64,000 nucleotides of DNA, taken from assembly GCA_013397115.1 (NCBI GenBank), contig VWZW01004700.1, positions 2,403,309-2,467,308 on the forward strand, given 5' to 3'. Below, piece after piece: positions 1 to 13,300 of this stretch. Source of the DNA: Edolisoma coerulescens (taxonomy: Eukaryota > Chordata > Aves > Passeriformes > Campephagidae). The notes beneath the pieces are model-generated. The model was given only the letters and a program-made list of their open reading frames with translations, was not told where the DNA came from and made no database searches. How positions within the stretch are numbered: the stretch's first letter is position 1; every line of letters starts with the position of its first letter. The position numbers and the translations under genes were made by a program.

Positions 1-611
1 ACCAAAAAGAGCTACTAAAAACTGTGCAGATACTAAAAACACAGAAAACATCTGTTCAAAAACTGAATGTTCCAATTTTTTTTATTTACAAAGCTTACAG
101 TGCATCACTAAATGACATATGGCTAGCGACCCAAAAAACATATAAACAATTTCATACATCAAAATACAAACAATCCCACATTCTGTATTTTGCTGACAGA
201 GCTCATTAAGAGATTCTAGTATTTTTCAATACCTTTTGCCTTTCAACTGGGGAGGAGCAACAGGAGGAGACAGGTATTTGGTAGGGCAAAGTAAAGGACT
301 TTTTTTGGGAAATAAATTCCTCTGTGATGATATAATCCACCATTAACAAGATTGCTTTACAAAAACATAGCGAAGTCAGTAACTTACTTTTTATTTCTAA
401 GATACACACTATTACCTGAAATAAAGCAACAGACTGATCTGCTACATTCAACAAAAACTATAAAGGTTCTTTAGCCCTCTCAGTTTGGAGCCTTTTCCTG
501 TAGCATGTTTTCAACATGATCATTCTTGCCCTAATCACCTCCCAATCCATCACAGAAATTTACTTTTTCTGTCATTTAGCATTATTTTCTCTAACATCTC
601 AGATGGCAAGA

Positions 612-676
612 GGGTTGGAACTAGATGATCTTAAAGGTTGCACCAAACCCTAACCATTCTGTCATTCTATGATCCC
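612..676 (+). mobile_element. CR1 3' tail, short fragment
   Basis: gggttggaactagatgatct, taaaggttgcaccaaaccct and ccattctgtcattctatgat are the last about 60 bases of a CR1 element. Nothing of the upstream part remains. Confidence 0.75.
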
Positions 677-2908
677 ATGAAATATCATCACTGATGCACG
701 TATTAGCTCATTCTCATTCTAGAGAATCTCCTCCTTTAGAAAATTTTAGGGACATGCTTAAAGCCCTTTAAAAATAAATAGTAGGTTAATGTTCCACTGG
801 AAATTAGAACCTCAAATGAGGCAAAGCTGCTGATGCAGCACACAAAATCAATTGGCACTGGAAAAAAAGCATGCTTTACCAAAATGCTCAGGGACTGAAA
901 ATGTAAAGACATGCAGACACTCAATGACTCTTCAGATCCATAGAACGTTCCAAGGAACTCTCAGAAGCAGCCATAATATACCACATCTCCTATCTAGGTC
1001 CAAAAGAAAATGCTAGCAGCTGTATGACCTAACACATGTGAGATAGTACTAGCAGTAGGGACTCTGCAGGAGGCTCCATGAATTCAGACGCAGGCCATTC
1101 GTGATGCTCAAATTCTAAAGCCTTTAGCAGCATGAAGTGACACAAAACTCTGGTAACAAGGAGTAGACTTCTTGAACATTCTACATCTGATAGGGAGAGT
1201 GGGCCTTCACCAAGACAATTGTGAAGAGAAAAATACTTCATCACGTCTCAAACCCAGGATCACTATGCTCTAGATGAAGCAGCAGAGTAGTAAAATATTC
1301 TGCTGCTAACACTTTTGGCCCATAAGCTGCAGATGCGACTTACGAAGCATGGTTTGGAAATAAGCATTCTGAACATCTGAAGACATCCCTCAACTACTGT
1401 GTTGACACAGTGGTACAGCTAAAGATAACGTCATCACCTTCAATTTAGACTTGGACATACAAGCGTCCACTCTAAGTCCTAAAGAGAGCTCCTCCCTTAA
1501 TTCCTCGTCAATACCAGGAAACAGCTAAGTGAAAACTATTTTCTCTGGACCAAGAGGAATTAAGCTCAGTGTTAGATACCTACAGCATAAACAAATATCC
1601 ACACCTGACTGTGGTCTAGAACCTTTTAAAGTAAATTGAAAGAAAACAGCACATGTAGACATAACAGAGATCCATTCATTCTAGTTTTGAGGATTATAAA
1701 TGAAATGTCTCTGCAGGTCGCTGTTTCTGCCCACTGCTTATAAAGGGACATTACAATACTCCTTAGCTGGGGATGTCTACACCACAGATCAAAGTGTCAG
1801 ATAAAGCCCACCCACAATAGCCATTGCTCCTCACTATTTTAATATGAAAATAAAAAGAAAAACTGATTCTTACGAAAGAAGATACTCACGAAAGATTCTC
1901 ATAAAACAGATGTAAATACAGATGAAGGACAAAGAACAAACAGAAACAGATGTTGTAACCCTCTGTAATAGTAATCAGTACTCTTTAGGACGAGGTTTTC
2001 CAACCTCATAAAGCTGGAAATCAGGATTACCTGTCTCAAAAATGCTGAAAAGCGGGAGGAAACCAGCAACAAGACTGCCTCTGATTTGCAACTCATTTGA
2101 AGCTAATGACACAATTATGCTGCCAGCTTCAAATGCCATTTGTAGAAAAAAACATGGATGAAGGAAAAACATTTCATGTTTATATGGGAGAACTCAGCCT
2201 TGTGTCTGGTAGTAGAAATTTCTTTCATATGAACACACACCATGCCCCACAACACCCCCACAAAAAGAGCAGTCTACTGTTTGAATAAATCTGTCTGTCT
2301 TTGAAGTTTGAACCTACCTATAGGTACAGCCTTTATTGCTAGAAAAATCAAAACTCATTAGAGGCCTTTGAAGAAGAGATCTTGTATTAAACCTTGTTTG
2401 GTTGGTTTGTTTGGATTTTGTTTGTTTTAACAGGAGTCATGGACACCAAACAGCGAGCTAGAACAAAGAAGTTACGTATGACCTGTTTGAGGGAACTGTG
2501 CACCTCCCACCTGCCTCATCTGCTGACAGCCAGGTACAGATCCTTCTGGAGTACATGACCAGACCATATTCCAGGCTTTTCTTCAACTTCAGCACAGCAG
2601 GTCACCAAAAGGGTAAGAAATACCTGCACAAAACTCCTGAAGCTCTTCCTGTTTCAGTTTGAAGGTTAAACACACTGCAAACCTTTCCTGACAATGCTCT
2701 TCTCACAAAAAGTACAAATCATAGAAAAGAATGCATCTGAACACATTTGAAATTAGCTGGTGTAAAAGATCCATAAAAAAAAAGCATTTTTTCTAAACAT
2801 CAGAAAATTACCTAGTCTGAAAATCAGAACTACTTTAAGGAGAGATGAAACAAAAGCTGAAAATAATACCAGTATTAAGTCAGGCAAATAGAGACAGATG
2901 CTGCCTGG

Positions 2909-2940
2909 TTTAAAAAAACAAAACAAAACAAAACAAACAC
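2909..2940. repeat. (AAAAC)n-like microsatellite
   Basis: A run of aaaac units (taaaaaaacaaaacaaaaca...) about 30 bp long. Short and imperfect. Confidence 0.8.
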
Positions 2941-5900
2941 CACTAAAGAAAAACACTTTGACTCAGACACCTAAAAGGAATAATGAGCCTGGAACATATT
3001 CTGAACATTTTTACCACACAAATGCACAAGAGGACACATGATCACTGTCTTGTGGATACAATTAGATAAAACACGTGTCTCATTTCAGCTCCTCAGATAC
3101 ACAAAAAATGCTCTGTGCAAATCTACACATATGCCTGTAGCCACTCAAAGAAAAGCTCTGGGTACTGTGAAAAGAACAGGTGGAGACTACAATTCTGCAA
3201 CCTTTTCTGATGTTCATCACATGTTAGAATTTGAACTTGTTTTCCTAAAATTTCCTGGAGTTTAAATCCAAGCTCAGTAATTTATCAATTTGAGCAAAAG
3301 TAAGTGTGCATGAGTAAAGGCGTATAAAAGGCAATTCTGTACTTAGGAAAATCCATGCCAGTGAAACAAAATGGTATACATAAAACTTAAGATTAGACAG
3401 ACAGCATAACCCATTTCTTTTACACAGAATTGAAGTTCGAAAACTAGATATGCATGTTACAAAAACTTTTGCAGGCATTACCTGGAAAGAAATCTAATGC
3501 ATAGTGACATCAGAATGTTTCCTGGTACTCTTTTTTTTTTTTTTAAGCCATGTCCTGTAATCCTTTATTATTTATCTCATTACAAAAGTGCATTGTTACA
3601 TTTTTCCTTTCTGGTATTTTTTCCTTCTGTTATCCTTTCACACAATATGTTCTCTATTTCCCCCCTCTTATTTCTGAATACTATTTTGCAGAATTCAAAC
3701 TAAGTATTTCAGAGCAAAGTGTCTGAATATTTCAAAAGATAGGTTTCCTAATGTAAAATTGGGAAGGAACAAATAAGGTAGAAAACATTTTTCAGCAAAC
3801 TTCAGAATGAACATCACTCTGCAATAAGTCCATCTAAACACATTTTTATTAACAAATTAATGTATTTCAGAGGGAAACTGAAGAGCTGTGACAATCACAG
3901 CATATAATACAGCAGTGCAAAAGATTTTGCTTTAAAAGTCTGACTATTTGACTAACACATATTACAGCTACTGTACTGACCTATGCTACATTCAAAACTT
4001 AAAAGTTTCACATAAAACTGTCCCTTAAGAGTAGTAACAGCGTATGAATTTTTTTTAACAATATGCAAATTCTACACTTACTGTACTTTAACAATCCCAT
4101 AGGAATAAAGTCTTCTGGTCCTTTTCAGATAAGTTTGGAGGAATGGGAAGTTGAAAATAAATCCTTTTTTATAGGAAAAAACATCAAGGCAGGGGAAGCA
4201 TTGTACCATGTGTGCAGCAAATGTTCCTTAAAGGAAATTTTAACTAGACCCAGCTAGTGATGAAAGCACAATTATAATTCAGGATTCATTATAATAGTTT
4301 TGAAACACAAATAATGCATTTAAAAGATCTTAAAATGTAAGTCTGCCACCAACCTGCACCTGTTAATGCAGAAAATACATCATTAATAAGGTACTGAGCT
4401 ATATTTAAGCAAGTTTTATGACCCAAGAGATATATTCAACTAATAAGTGAAAATACAAGTACAAATAATTTTTTTCAGTAAACCAAGTCAGATCTGTGGT
4501 TCTATACTGTATCATTAAATTTGCATTAAACAACTTCATATCAAAACTCTTCACCATATTAGAAAAGTTGTGGCACATAGTTTGGGTCTAAAACCACTAC
4601 TTAAACTGCATTTTAGAACTGCAACAACAATAGGAATAATTATTACTCAAGTCTTTACACTCAAGAGTTAAGATGCAGTTCTCAACATATGTTCATTTAA
4701 CTGAGCAGGTTAAAAAACTACCAATTCAAACACTCTTCTCTAGGGGAAAATAAATCCTAATGTAACTTGCAGGATAGGCTACTCATTAAAGCTGAACTTG
4801 GACAAGTTCCAGAATAAATTTAAGGAAATATGAACAAGCAAGTCTTGCTGTGTAGTGGCATGGAATGAAAATGAATCTGTCCTAATTAAATGATTTTTAA
4901 ATACACTTTGGTTGTACCAGTTTGCTGACAAACTGTAATACAGACTTGTGGGCGCTGAAATATTTGAATAAATCTGGCATACCATTAAAGAAAATAGTTT
5001 TCTTTGCTGTTTTTGAATGAAAACATGAATTCATTCTTATTATACAGCATGCATAGGCACCCATATAACCAATCCATGTAAGTTCACAGGCCCGTTATGA
5101 AATATTTTCAGTTTGTAGACTTTAGGAACAGCAACTCATTCTTGTAAAATCAACACCTCAGAGTGATTGAAAGAATATAGCAGTGAACAGCTGGGTCCAG
5201 AGGTTTATACAGAGTCCCCAACTGCAAAGCTGGAACCTGCAAAATGTTTGAAAAAATTTGATTTTTGTTATTACTCATATCCTGTACAGTAAAATACGAT
5301 TAGTTCATTTTTTCCAAAATAACAAAACCAGTAACCTGCTACTAGAACCTAGCAATTGTGCTGTAGAAGAACCTGAATGTAATTTGAATGCCGAAATAAT
5401 TTCAGTCAGCATTTGCCCACCTTCCCTCTTAGGCAACCAGAAAGTGTATGCTGGTTTTATAAGACATGAGCAAAGGGTTCATCTACATACCGACAACAAA
5501 TCTGTATTTCTATTAATCTGATGTTTCATATCAACTTAAAAAAATTGAAAATTTTGATCCTTTTCCTTAACATTTAAGTAACTATTATCATTGTAAAGGA
5601 AACAATGTCTAGATACTTAATGACAAATATCAAACCTCTGAAGGGAACATGTAGGAAGGGAAATGGAACTATTATTGTTTGAAATGCCAAACTGAAGTCA
5701 CTGCTATTCACAAAACACCACAAACATATCACATATCCACACATACTAGCACAATTTTCAGTCTTCAGAGAGCAACATACTTGCTAGAGATTATTTATGC
5801 TAGAGGACCAAGTTAGTTACTATAAAAAAAAAAACCCCAAACAATTAAACTTGCTTTAGACTGCTTCATTTCAAAAACATCTCCAAGACTGATGTCTTCA

Positions 5901-8867
5901 AAATTTCTGCTCTTCTACAGACTTCACTAAAGGCTGCCTGGTATCTTACATCATCTCTTACATGGGGGAATTTTCAGGAGCTGCAGCTGCCTTGGCCTCT
6001 TATTTGTAGAAAACACTGTTAATCATACAATTTATTACAAGGGAGAAAACAATGAACTTAAGGGCTCACCAGTTTTTTCTTTTTTTCAGTAAATCAAAAC
6101 ATTAACTTGGTATTTCTGAAGACATTTGATATGGGATTAAAAGAGAAGAATGCAATCATTTTAAAACAGACTTCTGTATAAATTTTTTAACATCAGTTCT
6201 GAAATATAAATTTTCAGTGATGAAAAAACTTTTGCAAAGTGTTCAGTCATATGCAAACGTCAAAAAAATCTCCACAGATTTCCTTGAAACAATTGTAAAA
6301 ACAAAACAATATAGGCAAGGTACAAACTTTAATATGGCTTAGAAAATGAACAGAGGATATCCATTCTCAATTCTCAGTAGAATGTGTGTTTTAATGGAAC
6401 GATAAAATTCAGCTTTATACAGCAAAGCAAAAATGAATGCATATTTCAAGAAAAAAAAAATCATAAAATCAAAATATATCTGAAGGGAAGAAACCTTGAA
6501 GAAAAAAATCCCTTTTAACCAAAGAAAGCACAACTCTGGTCATGTTAGAAGCTCTAAATGTGGGTTGTTTTTAAAATCATTTTATTCATTTTGTCCCAAC
6601 TGGACATTAAAGTTATGACCATTAGCTTAAAAATGATGATTGCTACATGCAAATAATAATACTGGCTTTGTGAAGCAGCAAGAAGTGAGAAACAGTGACC
6701 TGTATTGTAACCTGCTATGAGACACCATGAGAAGAAAGTGTGCAAGAAAAAACAAACACCCAGAATGTGAAGGTAAGGAAGTTCTAATTTCCCCCAACAT
6801 GATTCGAGCCGTACTAAGCATCAGATGAGTCTTTTTACCCATGGATTAATGTTTCAGAAAGCAGGCAAGAAGGCAGTCTATGATCACCTCTAGCTAGGTC
6901 ATTGCCTACGTGCCTCAAAATGCAACAGATCTGAACTAAAAATCTGTTGACACCAACAAGGGATTGGGGGTTTTCAGTCTTATTTTTGGACACATGATTA
7001 AAGTGAATGCTGAAATTGCAATGCAGGAATATGTTAAACCTGCAGCTGCATTAGAGAAACATATTTAGGATGTTTAGATAAAATTCAGCTGACTGACTCA
7101 TCAATGGGACAGATGCTAGGGATCTGAACTGCCATCAAATTGCAAGTGGACGTCAGTGACTAATTGCTATTTCTTTCTTTGCAAAAAACCCTTTTTCTAA
7201 GCACTAGTTAATACTTGTCTCCAGAAATAATGATTAAAGTGATACACGCAATCTATAAAAGAATAAAATTAAGAGTTCCCTGCTCTGAGGAGATAACAAG
7301 CAGACCTCAGTCTTCTTTATGTACTTAAGTTGTGTGTAAACCATATGTATTATGCATAAAGTTACATCTTTAGAGAACTGCATCTTCAGAACTCCACAAG
7401 GCGTGGGGTGGAGATCTGAAAAAAAAAAAAAAGGGATAAGAAACTTTCCTCATGGAATGCCCTCAATGAGAATTCAGGACTTTTTTAATAACTTACACTT
7501 TAAACATCCAGTCTTTCTTTACTTCTGCGAGAAGGTCTAACTTTTTTACTTGGATCTAGGAATCCTCTTGTTGTTGATGGTAGGTATTAGTGAGAACAAG
7601 GGAAGGGATCTAACATTTAGCTGCATTATGTTCCACAAGATCCAAATATAAAGACCATGATTACAGTGGCCAAAAATCAAAATGTATTACAAGCAAAAAA
7701 AAAGCCAGAAACGAGTCCGGAAAGAAGCAGGGACTTTCAATAGGGCATCACTGACTTAATGGAAGTAGTACAAAGGGAATCAATCATGTGAAAAGCAGAG
7801 AACTTTTACACCTACATTTTAATTGTGCCTTGTATCTTTTCATGAGAAAGAGATCCTACATGAAAAAGCAGCAATGCCAAACTAAATGCTATCCATCATC
7901 ATTTATCTTGTAGGTAAATGTTAGTTGCAGATGGGGACAAGAAGAAATCAGCTGAAACTCGCTGATGCTGTAACTAAACAGCTGCAGACGACCAAAACCA
8001 CCAGAGGTGACCAGGTAAAAGTTGCCAGTGGCCATAAACCTCCAAACTGCAAAGATCTGTGTTTATTAAAACAAAGCAAGCATTACTCTTTTTTATAGCT
8101 TTTATAAATCCAGTACCAGTGCTTAGGATACTACAGTGTATCCAATCTCAGGAGCCACCGGTGTGGTTCAGGGTTTGGGGAACTGGCTTCCCGCAGTGCA
8201 GCCTGCTTTACTGTCCAGGGAAGTAACCCCATCCTCTCCCTTTCCCTCTCCTCCTACCCCCTTCACACAATCCCAGAAGCAGCAGAAACAGCCATTAAAT
8301 CAATCCTCTAAATCTGCCACACAGAACCATTTGGTTGCCATTAGCAGGTAAAACAGGGAGCCAGAAGGGCTCAAACATGCTGGTGCTCAGTGAAGAAAAC
8401 TGCACTGACAAAGCCAGTTCAAAGGTCTTCTTGGGAACTAACACAGTTTCAAATTCCTTGCTAAAGATTTAAGAGCTGAACCCAATCCCAACTTCAAGTA
8501 AACACTAACAACTGATCTCAGAAAAAAAATCTGTCCAAAAAGGTAAGTGGGTTATGATTTGGGGGCTTTTGTGAATTTCCTCTACAAAAAATTTTGCATG
8601 CTGTTTATTTTCTTTCATAAAGAGATAAAATATTTTGGTGGAAAAAAAGGACACATTTACACTGAGAGAAAAAAATGTTACTTGAAATTCTAGCAAATTT
8701 TTTATAGCTAGTCCGAGTAGTAAGAAGGGGCATGCCTGCATTAGTGAAACAAAATTACTATTTGAAGAAAATTATTGCCCTAAATGGAGATGTCACAAAC
8801 AAAACACACAAGACTAAAAGAAACAAAGCTGTACTTCTGCATCTGAATTCTGCCAAATCCAGAAAGG

Positions 8868-8925
8868 TAAATCACAATGGTTGGGGTTGGAAGAGAGATC
8901 CTTTAAATCCAACCTCGCTGCTAAA
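8868..8925 (-). mobile_element. CR1 3' tail, reverse orientation
   Basis: The plus strand reads aatcacaatggttggggttg, gaagagagatcctttaaatc, caacctcgct. This is the reverse complement of the CR1 3' end ('tcacagaatggttggggttggaagggacc'). Only about 55 bases are recognisable. Confidence 0.65.
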
Positions 8926-10279
8926 TAAAAGGACTTAACTCTGTGCCTTACAGTACCTCAAAAACCAATTCCACTATCCTTTAAGAGAGAAGTTATAGCA
9001 TCAAAAAAAAGTTGCTGGAAACAGGGAAGCCTGTTTTGGTTTTTTGATTACCAGGAAAAGCCTTTAATATAGCAAAGAATGGATCAAGGGTGTCTTCAAC
9101 AGCAAGGACATGAATGGACAAGGTGTGCTAATGGTTCGCATGTATACACTACGTAACTGCAGAAAGAGTATAAAGACTTTAAAATTATTATTTTGTGGCC
9201 TCATTAAGTACCAACCTCAAAAGAATTTTAAAGGCTATCAAAAGCTATTTAAAGCAAAACATTAAATCTCAGTAAATGCATAATACTTTATACTTCAAAG
9301 ACTACAATTACTGTTAAATCTAAATTTACCATCTTTAAGTACTGACTCCGGCATTACTTTACACCATTCATTCCTCACAAATAATACAAACTTTGAAGCA
9401 GATTCTATGGATATAGTTTTCCTGTGTTCAGTTTTGATTTATTCACTGTGTCTCATAACATCTATTTAATTAATTAAAAACACCACAAGCCCTAGTGAGT
9501 CTTCAAGACCATCAAAATTATCACATACACACATAATGAAGAAAAGATACTGTCAGTAAAACACATCAAAAAGATAGTTTTTTGTATTATATCTATGCAC
9601 ATCCAACATGTATGCAAAATCAAAGTTATACAAGTACTGTCATAGAAAGAGACTAAGTCAGTGACATTATAAAAGTCCCACCTCCATTTCCTCATTTGAA
9701 ATACAAAAGTCAGATTCTTAATTCTGTCATTCTCCATGGATATTTCTTTATTATCAAATAAATATTCTAATCATGTTTACCAAATATTTCCTTCTATTCA
9801 ATTGTTCATTTTGGAATCAGCCATTAAACTCAAAGAAAAAAATAGTTAAACATCAACAAAGAAAAGAAACATATTGGCTTTTGTTTAAAAAAAATACATG
9901 TTATAATGGGGAAAAAAAAAATCTGATCAATTGAAAAATGTATCCACAGTTTTTGTACTGGTGTCTGAACTAACATAATCCTTTTCATTTCTTGCATTGA
10001 TATCAGAAGTATCTGCAACAGGTGTAACGATTTCCAAATGTGATAAACAGGTTTTATTCTCATAGTTTACTGTTTAAGAGCTTCATATCCCACCTGAGCC
10101 TGACTTGACTTGTTCTCTTTTCTGTTGTTTGTTCCAACATTCTCAACCAAAACATGCCATGCTAAAAAATCTAGTTCAGAAACTGGGAGCAGGTGTCCTT
10201 TAGAAGATTAAAACATAATGAAAACCAGACAATATTTACCAAACATACAGGCCCAAATGGAGATCCAAATGTTTACATG

Positions 10280-10327
10280 CATTCAATACCACACCTCAGT
10301 ACTCATTCAATACTGCTCCTCAGTATG
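10280..10327. repeat. 24 bp imperfect tandem duplication
   Basis: Unit cattcaatac(c/t)...ctcagta(ct/tg), repeated twice with about six differences; older than the other duplications. In VPS13B intron 16. Confidence 0.7.
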
Positions 10328-13300
10328 TACACCTGACAGGCTACTTTAACTTCCTTTAAAAGGCATTGCTAAAGAAATAGCAATAAAAAATATAAACCTA
10401 TAAAACAACTAGGATAGAAGTGCTTGAGGAAAAATGCTGAGAATGCATATTGTTTGTCTGTAAAGAAACAAACATTTAGCTTAGAACCAAGAGATCCTGA
10501 TCTATGAGAAGGACTATTCCTGTAGAAAAGAAAAAGCACCTCTGGGTTGCAGAGGGAACAAGCATGAGGAGAATACAGCAAACAAATGATACTGGACACA
10601 GGACAGTCTGTTTCTTCCACCTGGAGATGAACACAGATGCAGTAAAGATGCTAAGGTATTACGGACAGCTGAACATCCACATGAACCTTTATATTTGGGT
10701 TATTTGAGTCAAGATAAATACAGCTTTTTTTAAATACAATGTTTTCAGTCACCATTTATCATGGTTATCAGCTTCAACTGAGAGTCACATTAACATGCTT
10801 GTAAGAGTAGGGGGATAATTTAAGACTCTGGTTTCTGGTACTTCACTTCAGGTGGAAGTGATGCCTACCACTTGACAGTGAAGTTCTGTAGAGTCAAAAA
10901 AGGATATGCTACAGCTTGGCCAGCAACATGACAATGCTCCGTGAGCATAATGACAGTAACCGTAAAAAGATAAACAAAATCAGCAATTCTGTATAGCTTA
11001 ATCGATAAGTATACAGCTTATTCAAGAAGCTTTTAAACACACAGCTGTGGTGAAGGTGCATTATTTCATAAACAAGGTGAATAATCCAATATAGTTCCCT
11101 GTAGAATTATTTTAAGTCCTAATGAATGAAAGGCCATTTTTTTTCCTCATATTATTCTATTTAATGACTACAAATTCTTAAAACAGTGCTCTGAATCCTA
11201 TCAACTCCCACAGCATTACCTTGAAAAGAAGATGCAAAGAAAAAGGTGAAAGGTAAGAGAGCAAGTGCAACACTAAAGTACAGTTCTTCACAATTCTGTG
11301 TAATAACCAACATTTGAATGGGGCTGGCTAGCAGAATGACACCACAATCAGTTTCAGGGTGCATGTTTCAAGCATTCCTGTTTGCCAGCTATGGAGGCTG
11401 ACTGCTGGCTCCAATGATGGTCTGCGCTGTGCATACTGCTGACCTGCTTGCTTCGTCTCGGCCAGCCTCGGACCAGGGCAGCTGGCACTTCCTCAAACAA
11501 TGCTGAAGGGCCCAAGCATGTCAGAAGTTGTCCTCAGCCTGAAGCCTCACCATATATCCTTCTTAGATCTAATTTTATTTTTTCCCACCTTTTGGGAGTG
11601 GAAGGGAAAGCTACAGGTAGGTATGTGTATATGAACTGGGACACGAGAAAACACCAAGCCTCAGGGTCACAGATGGGTTTCTAGCATTATTTAGCAGTAG
11701 AGATGCCAGCCCAGAGACTGTATTTCTCTTCATAATTCACAGATGCACTTAGAGGTGGAAAAAAAAGACACCAAACTGCAGATGAAATTCTCGAGAAACA
11801 AAGGACAAACTCTGTGTGAAGAACTGCCACCAGTGCATCTTTCTATTCAGTGTCTATACAGGTAAAGCACCATAGCAGAGACTATCACTGAAAATCCTAA
11901 CCAGATCCTTTTATACAGATAGTGTTACCACTAAGAGAAACAGAAATTCTAAATACATCCAGTGCAAAAGGAATATATATTAGAGATTCAGTTTTTCTTT
12001 AGGTTCTATGCTATATTAACAGCATTTCAGCTTTAAGACTGGGTTTTTAATACCTTTCACCAGTCTCTAGCCAAAATGCAGCTTCAACCCTGAAAATCCT
12101 TCACATTTTGAAATACCATTTGCTTGTTTGTAGTAAATGCCAGCAAATCCTGATGGCAACAGTTACAAAAACCAGGATTAACTATTCACCATGTACAATC
12201 ACTTTTCCTGGACAGATATTAGTTAATAAGCTTAATTTACTTTCACTGAAGAGACTTGACAATTAATTAGTCTAAATAACTACACTGGAAACACTCCCAA
12301 TGACTACCCTTTAGTGTCAACTCTGCTGAATTTCCACCTCACTGACAATACTGAACAATACAACTGCTTCCAATTTACATTGATTAAAAGTGCACTTTTA
12401 ACAGATTTGCTGAATGCTGCCTGCCACATCTGCTGAGAACAGTAACATTCGATCTGGACTTGATTTAAAAAAAAAAAATTAAACTAGAGGTTTGCAACTG
12501 AAGTTAATTTGTTGTTACACTAATCAAGCTGCAAGTCATGTACTCAGAATGCAAAACCCCTCCTGTTCCAAGTGCTTTTCTTGGTAACCAACAACAGCTC
12601 CTTCCAGAACAATGCAGTTGAAAAGTGGCCCAAATTGTTCCTGTTGAAACTTAAAATATTATTATCACTGCAGATTAGAAATGTTCCACACAAGTTCTTT
12701 AAACATCTTCATCCTTATAAACAAGCATGACCCTCTTGAACTTTTATAAAGCAAGATATATTAAATCAATGAAAATTCCTTCTGTTAAAGCTGTTAAATC
12801 AACCTACATTACTGTTCACAATATGCTATACTATATTGACATACCTACTCCTCAAACACTAAGATGCACAGTAAGTCAAACTTCTGAGTGTCACTCACTG
12901 CTCTACCAAAACCAGCTAACAATAAATTATTTTAAAAATCTGATTTAGTATTATGTTCTTTGATGCATTTTCTAGGCAATAGCAGAGAAGTAGACAATGC
13001 TGAAGCAATCCAGCACACTCCTTAGACTGACTGTTCACACGTGAGGCACACAACCACCTCCGCAGAACCCAAGACAACAACTGTTATGCTCTGCTTTTGC
13101 ACAGCCCCTATCACTGGCGAATCTCAACAGTTCAAACAGGTTTTAACATGTGCCAGATGCAACTGGCACAATGCTGAGGTGGCTGAAACTCTCCTGTCCC
13201 ATACACTGAATGCATCTCTTCAGGCATTCAACCCCAGTTCTTTTCTGTTTTGAAGAATACCCCGAATTTTCATCTGGCAGTTAAATACAATTACTGACAC

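Noticed and set aside
11390..11660. Slightly GC-richer stretch considered as a further VPS13B exon
   Set aside because: Neither strand gives a VPS13B-like peptide with splice borders.
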